From Orbilia blumenaviensis (Eukaryota > Ascomycota > Orbiliomycetes > Orbiliales > Orbiliaceae), in NCBI GenBank assembly GCA_036872755.1, contig JAVHNS010000018.1, positions 1 through 64,000 of the forward strand: a stretch of DNA of 64,000 nt, read 5' to 3'. The translations under genes were made by a program, and so were the position numbers. Position 1 is the stretch's first letter, and each line of letters opens with the position of its first letter. Below the pieces are notes generated by a model. It saw only the letters and a program-made list of their open reading frames with translations. It was not told the DNA's origin and did no database searches. Shown one piece after another: positions 11,501 to 23,365 of this stretch.

Positions 11501-13365
11501 TTTTCTGCAATCATCTGAGTCATCATATTCGTCAAGGGCATCGATTACGAAAAACACTTTTGGGTATGTCCTCATAACTGATTCTAACGCCTGAAATATC
11601 TCGCTTAATGTCGGAGATAGTTTTGATTCGCAATTTCTTTTATACAGTGTGTCTATCTGTGGAGTCAGAGTGTGCCGCACTGACTTGTGCTCCGGAACTT
11701 TCTGCTGTGAACGTGATAGTTGAATCAGTAAGGTGGCTAATATATTGTGAACTTTATGCTCAAGTTTCTGCTGATAGTTGAAGTAGACATATGCCACGCC
11801 GGCTGCCGGGGGTCTGACGATATGAGGTATAGCCGCTTCGTTAGTCTCCGGATAACGACCAAGGAGATGATCTATGACTAGTGATGACAAAATTGTCTTT
11901 CCCGCTCCTGGAAGTCCTTCACAATATAAAATACGGCTATCGAGTTGTAGCCAATTTATATATTGAGACGATTGTAGCAACCATAGGCCAGTATCCGGGT
12001 GTCGTTTCTGACAGGCAGTATCGTGGTGGAGATTGTGACGGATTGTTGACAATTTCTCAAGAAACTTCAGTATTGGTTCTTCTTTCAGACTTGTTCCCAG
12101 GCTGCTAATATCGGTGTGTAAAACCTTCATTTTATACTCTTTTTAAAGAATATCATTAGTTTGAATATCAGAATAGAATGAAAATTATAGTAATTTGATG
12201 ATCACAAGATATAGAAAAGTGGTGGAAAAAGCCTGCAGCTATCTGACTCACCATATTTCTCCAAAATGTCTTTAATTGGTGTCTCTTTTTGCACTTCAGC
12301 AGGTTTAAGATGCTTCAGAAGGTCCTTAGTATACGCAGCGGCTATAGCGGAGGCATATTCCTGCCATGCTTTATCCTTCTCAACATCAGCGAGATCGCAA
12401 ATACCCCGGACCACGAGCAGACCAAGGTTATCCATAAAACTAGCTGCCTGCATTTCCACGCAAAGAACCTGATCATCGAGACGTTTATTCAATTCGTCTC
12501 GAAACTTGGCATCCTTGATTACTCGGTCACCCGAGGCGATCAAACCGTAATGAACCTTAGAATTGATCTTGGGCTGCTCCTGATCTCGAAGCTGCTCCTG
12601 AATCGCGTCGTTGATATCAGAAACTACTAGGGTGGTGCTTGTGGTGGACTCCACACTCTTTGATGTGGAATATCGGGGTGCAAATGCCATTTGCCCGATT
12701 GAAAGGTAGGGAACGCTACAGAGCAAGTTCCAGATGTAAAATAAGAATGATAGTGGCGGTGCAACGTTCTTATCCTGAACAGAAGGCATCCCAGGCTGGG
12801 CGGGCGGGTAAAAATAATTCGGATTGAGTTTGGGATTGCGTTCTTTAGCTTCATCTAAGTACCGCTGAAGCTCGAATCCAGATATATCATGGTGGGCCTG
12901 CAGATTTCTGAGTGCAGAGAGAAGTGCTGTTTTTGGTTTATTTAGTGCGCCGGTTTGTCGGAATCCGTTAGTTTTAGCCGTGTCGAAGTCGTACTGTACC
13001 ACGCCAGGATACCTATCGATTGGCATGCTAACAACAATGTCACCAATCTTCACTTTTGGCGGGATACCCCCGCCGATCCCAACCATAAGAGTAACCCTGA
13101 TATTTTGGAAGCTAATAGCCATCCAAGTTACAGATGTTGCGGCATTGATCGTTCCAGTCTCCGGTAAACAGGCGATAACAATGTTATGCTCTCCAATAGA
13201 TCCAAAAATGTATGAATTTTCATCGTTCGGGAGCTGTGGTGGTGGCGGATGTATTTCATCCAGCATGATCTCTGCGGCGGCTAGTTCCTTTGGTGAAGCG
13301 CAGATCCATCCGACGGTATAATCTGCGCGGGACTTTATTTCTAATATTTTCTTATTGGGAGCCAT
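8546..13365 (-). CDS. PNP_UDP-NACHT-ankyrin STAND (NLR-like) receptor 1
   Basis: Three exons: 13365-12252, 12138-11250 and 11156-8546; donors GTGAGT and GTAAGT; frame continuous; 1537 aa. Residues 15-355 form a nucleoside-phosphorylase-like domain (YTVGWICASPKE, VGIGGGIP, KVHYGLIASGD, VRGICDLAD). The NACHT ATPase follows with Walker A GLPGAGKT near 446 and Walker B VIDALDEYDD near 570. About 15 ankyrin repeats run from about 970 to 1520. Fungal proteins of this plan are intracellular receptors linked to heterokaryon incompatibility and immunity: the NACHT oligomerises, the repeats sense, the N-terminus executes. The usual EMEA motif that binds ribose reads EMQA here, so catalysis may be impaired. 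Ankyrin units 6-12 form a 198-bp tandem repeat. The domain boundary within exon 1 is loose because of an unusual hydrophobic insert (FLFYIWNLLCS). Confidence 0.9.
9030..9650 (-). repeat. 198-bp tandem repeat encoding paired ankyrin units (receptor 1)
   Basis: The word CCGTTTTTGTCTTTGATAT recurs at about 9048, 9246 and 9444, an exact 198-bp period. Each period encodes two alternating 33-residue ankyrin repeats (NGEVPLHTAVQVGNQDLVE and TPLHAAINxxDQYLxELLL types). The copies differ at few bases, so the expansion or homogenisation is recent. Confidence 0.9.
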
Positions 13366-14317
13366 TTTGTCCAGTATTGATTGGAGTAAAGAGTCCAGGT
13401 TTTGGAAGGTTTAGTAGATATGATTATAGCTTTATTGCCATGTATTTTTCTCGTGGGTGAAAGCGGGGTATTTGTTTCACCCCAAATTTCAAACCTGAGG
13501 CCCCCGGAATCCCTTGTAAAAATAGCTCATATGATCCTAGCTTCACTTATCTGCAGTTAAGGAAATACAGCAAACCTTGCATAGAATATCATGTATGCAT
13601 AGCTCATATGATCCCAGTTCCACTTACCTGCAATTAAGGAAATACAACGAACCATACATAAAATATCATATCAAAATCAAATACTACTGTAGCGCACTGG
13701 CCTGTGAATCGCACCAGCAGGCAAATCGCTTAAGGTTAGGCTATGGACGAAGCTAAGGAACGCTACCCTACCGCTCTGCCTAACCTGTGGCTGCCCAAAT
13801 GAGTGCGCAAATTAATGTTCAAACTCCTCTAAGGAAACACCAAACTCAACCCTAAAAATTATGTATCTTTTTCTCTTCTTTTCTTTTGCTTGGGCTGTTT
13901 GGAGCGGTGTGAATTGGTTCGAAACACAGGCTGGAAACCGAACCTATACTACCTTTTGATTAGGGCGGATTCTCAACTCAAATACATTTGTCTATAAAAG
14001 TAACTCCAAGCTATTGAGAGGTTAAATTGAACGCCCAATTCCCTTTGACAGGATCGTTGTTAAATCCTAACTAGGATCTGGCGTCTGGGGAGGCCTTTCA
14101 GTCCAAAGATTCACCCAGAAGATGTGTTGGCTACCTTGTCGTCCGCGCCCTGTTATGTGCACCGTAGCCTAGCCAAGATTCTGGCTTACCTTCTACCTAG
14201 GTACTTATGCAGAAGAGCTTAAGGCCTAGAGGGAACAGGAGAGCGATCAATTTCCGCAGGTGGTATACAGGGTAATCGAATGTTCAATTTGCCGAAAATA
14301 GAAATCTATTTAAATAT
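13366..14317. other. Intergenic, no gene seen
   Basis: This is the upstream region of receptor 1 and the downstream region of the hydrolase. It contains a 77-bp tandem duplication (13524-13677) and otherwise unique AT-rich sequence. Confidence 0.6.
13524..13677. repeat. 77-bp tandem duplication
   Basis: Two adjacent copies, 13524-13600 and 13601-13677, both start AGCTCATATGATCC. Through the first 65 bases almost all differences between them are C/T or G/A transitions, with one clear transversion. Confidence 0.85.
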
Positions 14318-15388
14318 TTAAAGCCTTTTAAGAAGATCGGATAGAATATCTTCTGTGTGGCGCATAATGACACTAACATGCCCGTCCGGATCCATACGTT
14401 TATATACAGCATCCGGTAAGAGGTTCGAAGCTTTGTCCGGCATTCCGATCGGAACATTGACATCGAGAGCTCCGTGCCATATAGTCAGTCTACTTGCGTC
14501 CAAATCATCGAGCTTGAAACCCCACTCCGAAGCAAAGAGCCAAAACTCCCAGGCGGCACCTTGGCTTCCCGGTTTTAAGGCCTCTTTCATAGAACCAATG
14601 TAAGCGCCAATCAGGGCATCGTCCAGTGCAATCTGTTTCAAGCATTCCTTATCTATCGCTGGCTGCGGCAGTCCCACAGCTTGGTTCTCCATTATCTTTA
14701 TTATTTGTTTTGTCTCAGAGTGGGCTATGGCTCCCATCGTCATACTGATCAGTTTTTCGACTAGCCATGTTGAAAAACCAGCAACCCAAAGGAGTATACG
14801 GGTTTGCCACATCATGCCAGCAAGACCAAGGGAAACCGGATATATGCCCGAGACAACAGTTGCAGCGACAAGGCGCTCTCGCGGTATAGAATGAAGACAG
14901 GCAAGGGCGTGTGGTACGCCACCTGAAAGGCCGAGGACTCCAAACTTCGGAATATCGAGGTGGTCAGCAAGTTCTATGATGTCCTGTGACCAGGAAAGTA
15001 GAGTGCGGTCCACTTGAAAGGTTGACCTGCCAAACCCGGGGCGATCCGTCGATATAACCGGGATTCCAAGCCTTTCTGCGACTTGATCGACAATTAACGC
15101 TTCGAGATGGCAGCCGGGGGTTCCATTCATGTAGAAAATCGGAATGGTTTTGGGACTATATGTTGCTCCATATTTTGCGTAGGCTAGCGTTCTGCCATCT
15201 TTAAGGGTAAAGGTTTCCACTGGATCTTTCCACCCGTTTTGAGGAGGAGCCGGCAATTCAGACGCTGCTGTTGAGGGTTCCGATGCCATTGGGTTAAAAC
15301 TCCTCGGCCTGGTATTCTTTTCGATTGGAATCGCAGAAGCAGGATACACAAATATTTTGAAATGAAGGTCAATAACCAATAGATCCAT
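14318..15388 (-). CDS. Alpha/beta-hydrolase fold protein
   Basis: Single exon, 356 aa if started at the ATG at 15388, or 323 aa from the ATG at 15289 (MASEPSTAAS). The earlier one is the first ATG downstream of a TATA box at 15443-15450. The fold is shown by FYMNGTPGCHLE (oxyanion-hole HG-like segment), STDRPGFGRS, the nucleophile elbow GLSGGVPHALA, an Asp in HGALDVNVP and the catalytic His in DPDGHVSV. Proteins of this type are cytosolic hydrolases or esterases of unknown substrate. No signal peptide is evident. It sits between receptor 1 and the HET pseudogene with no sign of co-regulation. Confidence 0.85.
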   Translation of the reverse strand: MDLLVIDLHFKIFVYPASAIPIEKNTRPRSFNPMASEPSTAASELPAPPQNGWKDPVETFTLKDGRTLAYAKYGATYSPKTIPIFYMNGTPGCHLEALIVDQVAERLGIPVISTDRPGFGRSTFQVDRTLLSWSQDIIELADHLDIPKFGVLGLSGGVPHALACLHSIPRERLVAATVVSGIYPVSLGLAGMMWQTRILLWVAGFSTWLVEKLISMTMGAIAHSETKQIIKIMENQAVGLPQPAIDKECLKQIALDDALIGAYIGSMKEALKPGSQGAAWEFWLFASEWGFKLDDLDASRLTIWHGALDVNVPIGMPDKASNLLPDAVYKRMDPDGHVSVIMRHTEDILSDLLKRL

Positions 15389-15442
15389 AACGTTGAGGCG
15401 TTTCAAGAGGAATTGATTGTCGAAGTGTGAAGACTTCACTAA

Positions 15443-15450
15443 CTTATATA
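15443..15450 (-). promoter_or_regulatory. TATA box of the hydrolase gene
   Basis: TATATAAG on the minus strand, 55 bp upstream of the first ATG at 15388. This places the likely transcription start near 15415, which supports 15388 as the start codon. Confidence 0.5.
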
Positions 15451-16701
15451 GCCCTCAATACCAAAAGGGGCTCAACTGGCTTGGCTCTTGGCCATGTCTA
15501 GTTGAAACGCTATAAGCCTTGGCGCCAGGGATTAAATGTCGTGACGTATCCTAGTTCCCTGAGAAACACGCCAGCAACGCGGAACGCTGGGCCAGACCAC
15601 AATTTATAGGTTAGCTGGATGATACCTAATAATACTAGTTATCCGGGAAAAAAATCACAAAGATATAGTTTTTGACGGTGTGTTTCGAACCAAGCCAGAC
15701 CATTCCGAATAGCTCAAACGAACAAAAACACTTCTTCAATCCCTATTCGGGAAAAAAAAAAGAAGAAAAAAAAGAAATAGTGCTTAGCAGAGCTTTATAG
15801 GTAGTGGTCAAGCTGTACCTCTAGCTGTGACTCATGGCAACGATATTATAATGATTACCTAAATAGAGGGCCTATGTATGATGTGGGTCCGGAATAGCCA
15901 TCTTCACAACAAGTGGCTCGTATTCAAATGTACGGGCACGTCTAACCAATGCAACTCACAGTTGGGCGAAGTGGCAATGTAATGCTGTGTCAGAAAGGAG
16001 CCGAAATATCATAGCCTCGCGGGGTGCTTTAGAAGCCCCTCCAGACTTAGAAGGAATAGATGGATGGGATGCCGAAGCCTCCCGCAAAAGATATTGGAGC
16101 TTGATACTAAACACCCTTCCCCTCCACTTTCCTGACGCCGGAATACTCACGGAAAATATTCATCAGCATCTCCATCATCGTCATCTAAACCACCGTCTCG
16201 GTCTTTATATGCTCACAGCCCGTCTCGCAGCCCCCCAAGCAGTATGCAACATCCCGACCGACAAACTCTAGTTCCGATTGAACTTGCCATTGTGGCAACC
16301 TCCAGTAATCCCAACCAAGCACTGCAAGAGTTATCCGAAACCTTTGCTCCTACCGAGGCCAACACTATGAGAGAGAGAATCGCGCGTTACCGTTACGAAC
16401 ACGGCTGATCTCTGGGAGGCTCTACGACAACCTCTGATATTCCGGACTCCTGGGATGATGCTTGCGCCCTCCTCGTCAACGAAGAATGCAACCCCCATAG
16501 CGAGGAAACTGTGCCCCCTCCCGCCCATCAGGAAAAATAAGCAAGTTCCCAGCTCATTGCTTTTTAAAGTCTCGTCTACGGACCTTTTTCCTATCCACCA
16601 GCTACTTTTGTACCCGTTCTAAGCTCTTTTCTAGCTCCTCCAACCCGGAATCTCGCCTCGATGTCGTGGCAATAACGAAGGAGAAGTATTAATACAGCCG
16701 A
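15451..16701. other. Intergenic, 5' flank of HET pseudogene
   Basis: Unique sequence with an A-rich purine tract at about 15748-15778. Plus-strand open fragments near 15987-16271 may be further decayed 5' material of the HET gene, but I see no HET motif in them. Confidence 0.45.
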
Positions 16702-17950
16702 ATGGAGCACAATGACGATCACAGGGTCATTAACCTGCACCCTTCTCCTTCCTACTCTGACCCACTCCGTATATCTATTGTCCATGTGCAATTTTCCGTC
16801 TCTGAAACGCCTGTATATGATGCGCCCCCTCATGCCTGTGGCGATGCGAGCAAGAACCCCGCTACAGTTACAGCGGCTATGGGCGCGGCAGGAGGCAACG
16901 CTAGCGAACGAAGACACCTCCATTGTCGTCTGCGGCTATGACGTCGCCCCCTTGAATCAGTTCCGCAAGGCCGCCATATGCCTCCACTTCAATTCATGCG
17001 ATCCAGAAGCTTGACGAAAGCCGAGGTGAGCTCTTACAGAATATGCATCGACCGGGTCTCGCTTCTTATGCGCTGCAGAACCCCTACGAACATTATAGGA
17101 TACTCGCGTTTACCCGCTACTGCGATTGTTTCGACCCGAGGGACTATGTATATGCTATTCTCAGTTTCCAAAGCAACTACTACTTCTCGACCCCCCCATA
17201 TATACAACCTAATTACAGAAAGACCAAACGGCAAGTGTACCTGGACCTGCTGATCGCCTTCCGGAACAAATTCCTAACCAGTCTTAACATCCTCGCGTTT
17301 TGCAACGAGGGAACGGGAGATACCCCTAGCTGGGTGCCAGGATGGTAGGTCCGGGAAAGGCAGAGTCTTATCCTTAAGGCCTAGGCTTCCGCATATTCTT
17401 CTGCGGACTTTACTATTCTAGATTACAATAGGGCCCGGACCCCAGCCATCCTCTGCGACACTATTAAGACTAAGTCTACCCTGCCGCCTCCTCGGTATTC
17501 ACACGAGGAGTCCATCTCCATTATCAGGACTTGGGTGCCCCAGAATCTTGAGACATTGATCTACCCGACTGGTCAGAGCTCGCTAGACTCGTTTGCTTCT
17601 CTGATTGTGCACGGTGAAATTAGCGAGACCTGGCTTAAACTGCCGTTTCTGCCACCGCCCCAGCAGGCCAAGCTCATCATGCAGAGGGACATTCTGCCAA
17701 ACGGAGACCCCAATGCCATTGATTTCCATTATGGCGAGCCGCACTGGAGCTCTAGATACTACAGTTCTATAAAAAAGAATATAACATCATCTGGCTTCAT
17801 CGAAACTAAAACTGGATACTATACTATGGCCTAGCCCCAGAGGGCGCCATGACAGGCGACCAGATTTACGTCCTTCCGGGTTGTCATGTCCCCATAATTC
17901 TCCGACGAAGAGATGATGGGAGTTTTACTATAATAGGGCAATCTATTTGA
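16702..17950 (+). pseudogene. HET-domain (heterokaryon incompatibility) pseudogene
   Basis: Scattered frames reproduce the order of a fungal HET protein. First comes the HET start (LHPSPSYSDPLR, then YDAPPHACGD where the family has Y-A-LSY-WGD), next LQRLWARQEATLAN (family RLWVVQEA-LA), then CFDPRDYVYAILSF, RQVYLDLLIA and DTPSWVPGW, and last a C-terminal segment GAMTGDQIYVLPGCHVPIILR. The HET domain has lost its middle: the WGD-like motif runs almost directly into the RLW-QE segment in another frame. At least one more frame change lies near 17820, where KTGYYTMA ends and YGLAPEGAMTG continues in another frame. No intron set restores it, so I call it dead. HET genes trigger cell death in incompatible fusions, which fits the island. 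Confidence 0.75.
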
Positions 17951-19950
17951 ATACTATATACTGCTATGTGGAGCGGACTTCCAATATCTCTCTACGTATT
18001 TCTACCAAACAACTTATGAAAGAAGCCTTCGATTTTATTGTCGTTAACTTAGGAAATTTAGAAATGGGGAAGTTAAGAAACGTTTGATCTATAAGCATGA
18101 GTAAATTTTCGATTCATATTATAGTGGATAATTTTCGAATATCACAAGTCGCATTTTCTCGACTATCACAAATCGTATTCTCGGTTTTTGTATTTGCGCG
18201 AGCTTTGTAATGTATATAAAACATATAATCTCCAGATTAGTACAACAGAATAAAGTCATACTTTCCAGAAAAATATGTTTTTCATCATCATTTATTGAGA
18301 TTAGTTAGAGAGGGATATGCTAAATGATGTGATATTTTCGATAGCATTGTATGAATATTAAGAGTTGAGTGCAACCTCTTCGAAGCTTCAGGAACGCAGT
18401 ATAGATCAAATAGACTGTTCCGCTGGTATTTAGGGTGATTAGAAGCTGGCCGGAGAAGTGGGGAAGTGGAGCTATGTATCCTCGGAGTTCAGTCAAGAAG
18501 ATGAAAGGTTATAGAATGCATGTAATATTCGGCAAACGTATCAACTGATTGCCTGCCGCCGGATAAATAAAGATGGACATTTCTGCATCAATGCAAGATC
18601 TGTAGGCCAAGAAATAGTATTTATGCATTTCCCCAATTCTAACATATCAAACAAAAGACATATACCCAACGAAAATTGCAATATATCAACACCTGACTAG
18701 GTGGCGTGATTTTGTTGACAAGTTGATTGACTGCCTGAATGCCAAGGCAGGACTATCGCATACGGTTTGACCTGGTTACAGCGGTGTCCTTTAGAGCCAA
18801 AACTGCTCAGCCGCCACGCAGCCCTTACCCGCAGAATCCCTCTAGCTCCTTCTACTCTTAAAAAATAGTCCGGGGTTAAACTCTTTTGTTAAAGAATCAG
18901 AATTCCATACTAAAATACATGGATCCTAAGTAATCTTATTATGAATGGTCGATTGGTATCAATATCAAGATATTACTTTCATTTTTCAGGAAAGGGTTTT
19001 TTCTTTCTTCTTATGTTATATAAAGAGTCGGTCTAACAAGAGGGCTTTTGTTTGCTTCTCTGTAACGTTTAGGAGTATGGGATGGGTGCTGCCACTAGAC
19101 CCACTTTGTAGATGGTTGCAGCAAGGCAGCCGCCCAACAACATTATCCTGTATGCTGCATGCCAGACGCTTACCGAAAGACAAACAACTAGATCCTGCCA
19201 GCTGATGGAGCTGAATCGCTGAGAATTCTTAGCGAAGTGGTCTTCATATTCTCTAAACATTCTCAAAATATGTTTCCAAAAAATAATTGAATTTTTAACC
19301 CATTTTTAAAGCATTTACAGTTAGGTTCAAAGGCCTCGCACGAATGAGCTCGGCGTTTTTTTGGGAGAGAAAAGAAAAAACTCCTACAGCAATACCAGAA
19401 TGCATTAATGAGACTGTACGTCTACGTGCAACAGGAAGCTTTCAGCCCCGTTTAATACCCAGCGGTAGTGAGAAGATGGCAGGCCCGAATAATATGTGAG
19501 TTATGGTTTCTTTTCGTATATGGAACCCCGTTCGCTCACCTGCATATAATATCTAAGACAAGGTATAACAAAACAACGTAAAAAATAAATTACTTTGTAC
19601 TTCTATGCAACAACAAATTGGTGTGTATGTCATTTTGAATTGATGTGATGATTCATGCAGACTGGCCCCCCAGATAGATCCTATCTCAAAACAGCTTCCC
19701 TAGCTGTAGGGGTGGACTTTTCTTCGAGAAAACCATTATTTTACCTTTATATACAATACGCTGCACTGGCAGTCAGGTCGACCTATTTAAGTGGTCTTGA
19801 CTATCTCTTTCTTTCTTTCTTTCTTAAACCCAAATTCATCTCGAACATTACACTATCAGCGACGTAATCCGGTATTGGCAAAATCGGTATTCGCCCTCAG
19901 GAGCCCCGCCAATATTGTTGATATTTTGTCCGCTGCAACACTTCGTGACA
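17951..19950. other. Intergenic, no gene seen
   Basis: AT-rich unique sequence with short open frames only. A TTTC microsatellite and pyrimidine tract (about 19806-19825) lie about 130 bp upstream of the next gene and probably belong to its promoter. Confidence 0.5.
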
Positions 19951-20850
19951 ATGCCCTCAGATAGGAATTCTATTGAAATTGCCATCATCTGCACTCAGAG
20001 CTTACACACTTTTATTGTTAACGCGATCCTGAAGGGAGCTGGGGCAACAGATGCAGATGGTTTCAAAACAGGCAAAATAGAGGGCCACAACGTGGTTCTC
20101 GTGCCTGATGTAAGGGAAACCCGGGCAGCTACGGTAGCATCTAACTTGAAGAACAGATTTGGAAGTATCAAGTTTGGGCTAGTCATTGGAGTTTTGAGCG
20201 AGGTGCCTGACGGCGTAGCAGAGAACCCTAAATCAGGTGATGTTATCATTGGAAACCAGATTAGGAATGAAAACGGCGCTCTCAAACCAGAAATCCAATC
20301 ATTCATACAAGGACTAGAGGCACAACAAAGTATCATCGAGGATAAGACGCGCGAGTTTCTCCCGTACATACTTTATTTGTTGGACCAGGCCACTACACAA
20401 GGCCAAGTTGAGTGGGCTTGGCCTCCCACGATTCACTTTTCGGGATCTTCGACCACGAATGCTTTGAACAACGAAGCTGTGCAAATGTGGGACTGTTTTC
20501 CTTGTATCTCAATCAAACAACTTTCCATCTATACGACGGACCAGCCAGATCTCAAAGGGTATTCTATACCAGCTGCTGTGGCTTGTGTCAAAGCAATCCT
20601 GGGAAGATGGAATCGATCATCCGAAGAGAGCAAACAAGGTTACATAGTAAGTTTACTCCTATCTAGTCGAAATCTTAATACTAACTCAGAATAGAGAAAT
20701 CAATTCAACAACGGCACCGGCTCGGTAATTGGAATGCAAGCGGGCGAGATGGCAAATACTGGAAGTATGAACTTCCATTTTGGCGAGGGTGCAAGGACAC
20801 AAGGGTACACGAATACCGATAGAAGGGGTGCACCATTGTCATGGAGTTAA
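19951..20850 (+). CDS. Stand-alone PNP-like protein with C-terminal amyloid-type signalling motif
   Basis: Exon 1 is 19951-20646 and exon 2 20695-20850. The 48-nt intron has donor GTAAGT and a perfect TACTAAC branch point; product 283 aa. Residues 8-225 follow the nucleoside-phosphorylase fold of the fungal receptors (IEIAIICTQ, IEGHNVVLVPD, FGLVIGV, SGDVIIGNQ, PTIHFSG, FPCISIK). Active-site motifs are lost: GIGGG reads GVLSE, EMEA reads QMWD, ICDYAD reads IYTTDQ. Exon 2 is a separate module: GSVIGMQAGEMANTG followed by SMNFHFG (about 241-262). Spaced G/Q/N residues and aromatic ends are the pattern of fungal amyloid signalling motifs (sigma, PP and HRAM types) by which NLRs activate partner effectors. 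A related sequence, NIGVQAASITNTG, opens the NACHT-ankyrin gene 5 kb downstream. The ATG at 19951 is the only good start. Confidence 0.8.
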
Positions 20851-22911
20851 TATATATTTGTATTTAGATTAAACGGGTAAAGGCAAATTCAGTAAATGTA
20901 GCTAGACCATTCGCATAACTACCTCTTACCTATACAATAGGCCACATAGCTGTTTCTCGGGGGTAATACCCCGACACCAGAAAATTCGTCTGATTGTGAG
21001 ATGTTGAAGAATAGGTCGCTGATTTAACTCCAGTGAACGGGGTTTTCGGCACTAACTCTAGCACTTCTGTTAAGCAAGCACAAATCCTGTTAGAGCTGCC
21101 CCTCCATAATACATACATAAGTAAGAGGCTGGAGTTAAGAACCGAGTAGGCCTTGCTCCGGCGGGGAACCCGAAATTTAGTTTTCGTTTTCTCAGCCTTT
21201 TGGGGTTGTGCTGTGTGTTATATTGGGGTGATGAATACGGCGCGTCATAGATGAAGAAGGAAAAGAATTCTGGGTTGGTCTCGTTGGAGTTGGTTTATTT
21301 GTTATTCAGCCGCATGAGGTAAATGCATCTAGCATCGCCTTGCTATGGATTAAAGAGGAAAGCCTTTACAGAAATAAGATAAAAGGACAAAAAAAGTGAT
21401 AGAAAAAAGAGCATACAGAAGGCTAGAGCTCGGAAGACAGAAAACAAAGCACAAATCCTTACCAAAATTGGATAACAACGTTTTGGGATCTTTGACAGGA
21501 ACATCTGGGTCTGCGACTTGGCCACTCGTGTACTAGCTACCAGCCCATAAACCAGCGTCTGAACTGGCCCCATCACCGGCTTGACATGTGATCATTCGAA
21601 ACAGGTAATCTCAACGTAGGCCTCCACGGAAAAATCCGTTTGACAGTTATGCAACCTTTTGATATAAATTCCTTACCCGTACTAACCATAGTCCCTTCTG
21701 CTCTTCAACAAAGCAGCTGGGCACTGTTATCTACATCGATTCATGGGAGGTGAAGCTTTACTCGGGCAGTTGCCGGAGGGTCAGCGAATAGTATACAGCA
21801 TCAGTCCTGACGCGGGAATGTGGTCTCCGCATGAATATTCGGGTACTGCAGAAGGAGAGACCAAAGACTCAGGGCTCTGCCTCCTGACTGGTGGTAGAGC
21901 GAATATCCGGACGGGACTCCTTGCTGGGTTAACACTTTGACGATGGAGCCTTCCTCTGTCGACCCCAGGCAAGTAGTTGAAGCGATTAGAGCGTGAGGAA
22001 TTGATGTTCGGGACTTGATTCTTGCCTAGTTTTATTGAAATTTGATGGTGATTTGAGCGGCACGCTCCTCGGGGAAAATATGACCTACAGGACTCTTGCG
22101 CGCTCCAAAATAGCAACAAATCTGCTAGTCTATTATATTATGAGATTTTGGTTATAGAGTTTTCTTTCTTATATGAGAACTAAATGAGTAGAAAAATCAA
22201 ACGACTAATGGTATTAGCAATGATCAAGCAGCACAACAAATTCGGCGCTTTTAAAACGAAAATATTAAACAACATGAAATCCCTCGTTGATAACGCTGTT
22301 CAGATAAGTCTCAATGGAAATATGAGGAGAAGCAAGCTGGAGACAAGGGGCGAACTAATTGCTGGAGTCACACGATATCCTGAGGACGAAGCCGATGTTG
22401 TGCTGACAGTAGTTGACGCGGTATATTCAGCTTGTGCTATGTGGTACAACCCGTTGATTGGTGTGGGGATACTGGTTGGAGTGAAAGTACCCCATGAACC
22501 CCCTGTTGCGGTAGCACTGGGTACTGTAGTGGTTCGACACGTAAACCCGGTAAATGTATTCCCTTGTTGTATTACGCTAAAGGTTTGACAAATTGACGAA
22601 TAACCAGTGCTATGCTTTAGTTAGCCCGTATCGACAAAAGATGAGCAACATAACGTAGACTCTTACCAGGTTAATGTGTCCTGTCCTATGTTTTTTCCGG
22701 TATAGGCGGAACTCCAGTCCGCTTGGGTAATGCAAGTGGTTGGCACCACTCCTTTGGTAACTTCTGTTACAGTGGCCGGTACCGCCGAAACGCATCCCAC
22801 ATAGGAGGCAGAGTAAGCACACACCGCACTGCGCGGGCATTTGACGCCATATGATAGCGTGGGTAAAGGATTGGCCGCTAATACATATTTGTTAGCTAGA
22901 ATCGAATGATT
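20851..22911. other. Intergenic; one unsupported 134-codon frame
   Basis: Mostly unique sequence. The plus-strand open frame 22184-22588 starts with ATG (MSRKIKRLMVLAMIKQ) but has no recognisable domain or splice context, so I do not call it a gene. Short GGTCTCGTTGG words near 21275 recur near 23775-23805. Confidence 0.4.
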
Positions 22912-23349
22912 TTAGATGGACTGGGGATTCGGAAGTCTAATGTGCATACAATCTGTGACCACTTCCACTATATAGGCACAAGTTCGTGATTTTGGCCGAG
23001 ACCTCCCTGCACCACTACCGCCGCCGCCGCCGCCTCCACCACCAGCACCTCTTCCCTCTTGAACCAACTGATCCGGACCATTCGCTGTATTGGTTGATTG
23101 CGGGGAATGTTCTATCATTCGTTTATTTATTAATATGTAGAGCCAACAACAAGATCTTTGAGATGAGGTGATTGTTCTGAAGTTAACCACTAGAAGGGAG
23201 TGAGAGGGTTTATATAGCTTTGGGGCATCCGAACTTGCACTCAAAGCTTGCGCTTGAGGCTGTTGTTGTTCAGCCCTAGGGCGCCAAGCCAACGTTGTCC
23301 AAGTTGCAATGCGTTTGCCCACACAGCCCTGTGGTGGCTGTGTAGCCAT
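22912..23349 (-). CDS. Hypothetical protein with poly-Gly tract (doubtful)
   Basis: Open frame of 145 codons from the ATG at 23349. It encodes a Gln/Ala-rich N-terminal half and a GGGGGGGGGSGAG run produced by a CCG/CCT trinucleotide repeat at about 23013-23045. No family recognised. The predicted start lies about 20 bp from the edge of a MITE, so it may be non-coding; the triplet repeat alone could keep the frame open. Confidence 0.22.
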   Translation of the reverse strand: MATQPPQGCVGKRIATWTTLAWRPRAEQQQPQAQALSASSDAPKLYKPSHSLLVVNFRTITSSQRSCCWLYILINKRMIEHSPQSTNTANGPDQLVQEGRGAGGGGGGGGGSGAGRSRPKSRTCAYIVEVVTDCMHIRLPNPQSI

Positions 23350-23365
23350 CAACTTCCAATATAAC

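Noticed and set aside
22184..22588. 134-codon plus-strand frame with ATG start
   Set aside because: No recognisable family; composition not clearly coding; isolated in repeat-containing sequence.
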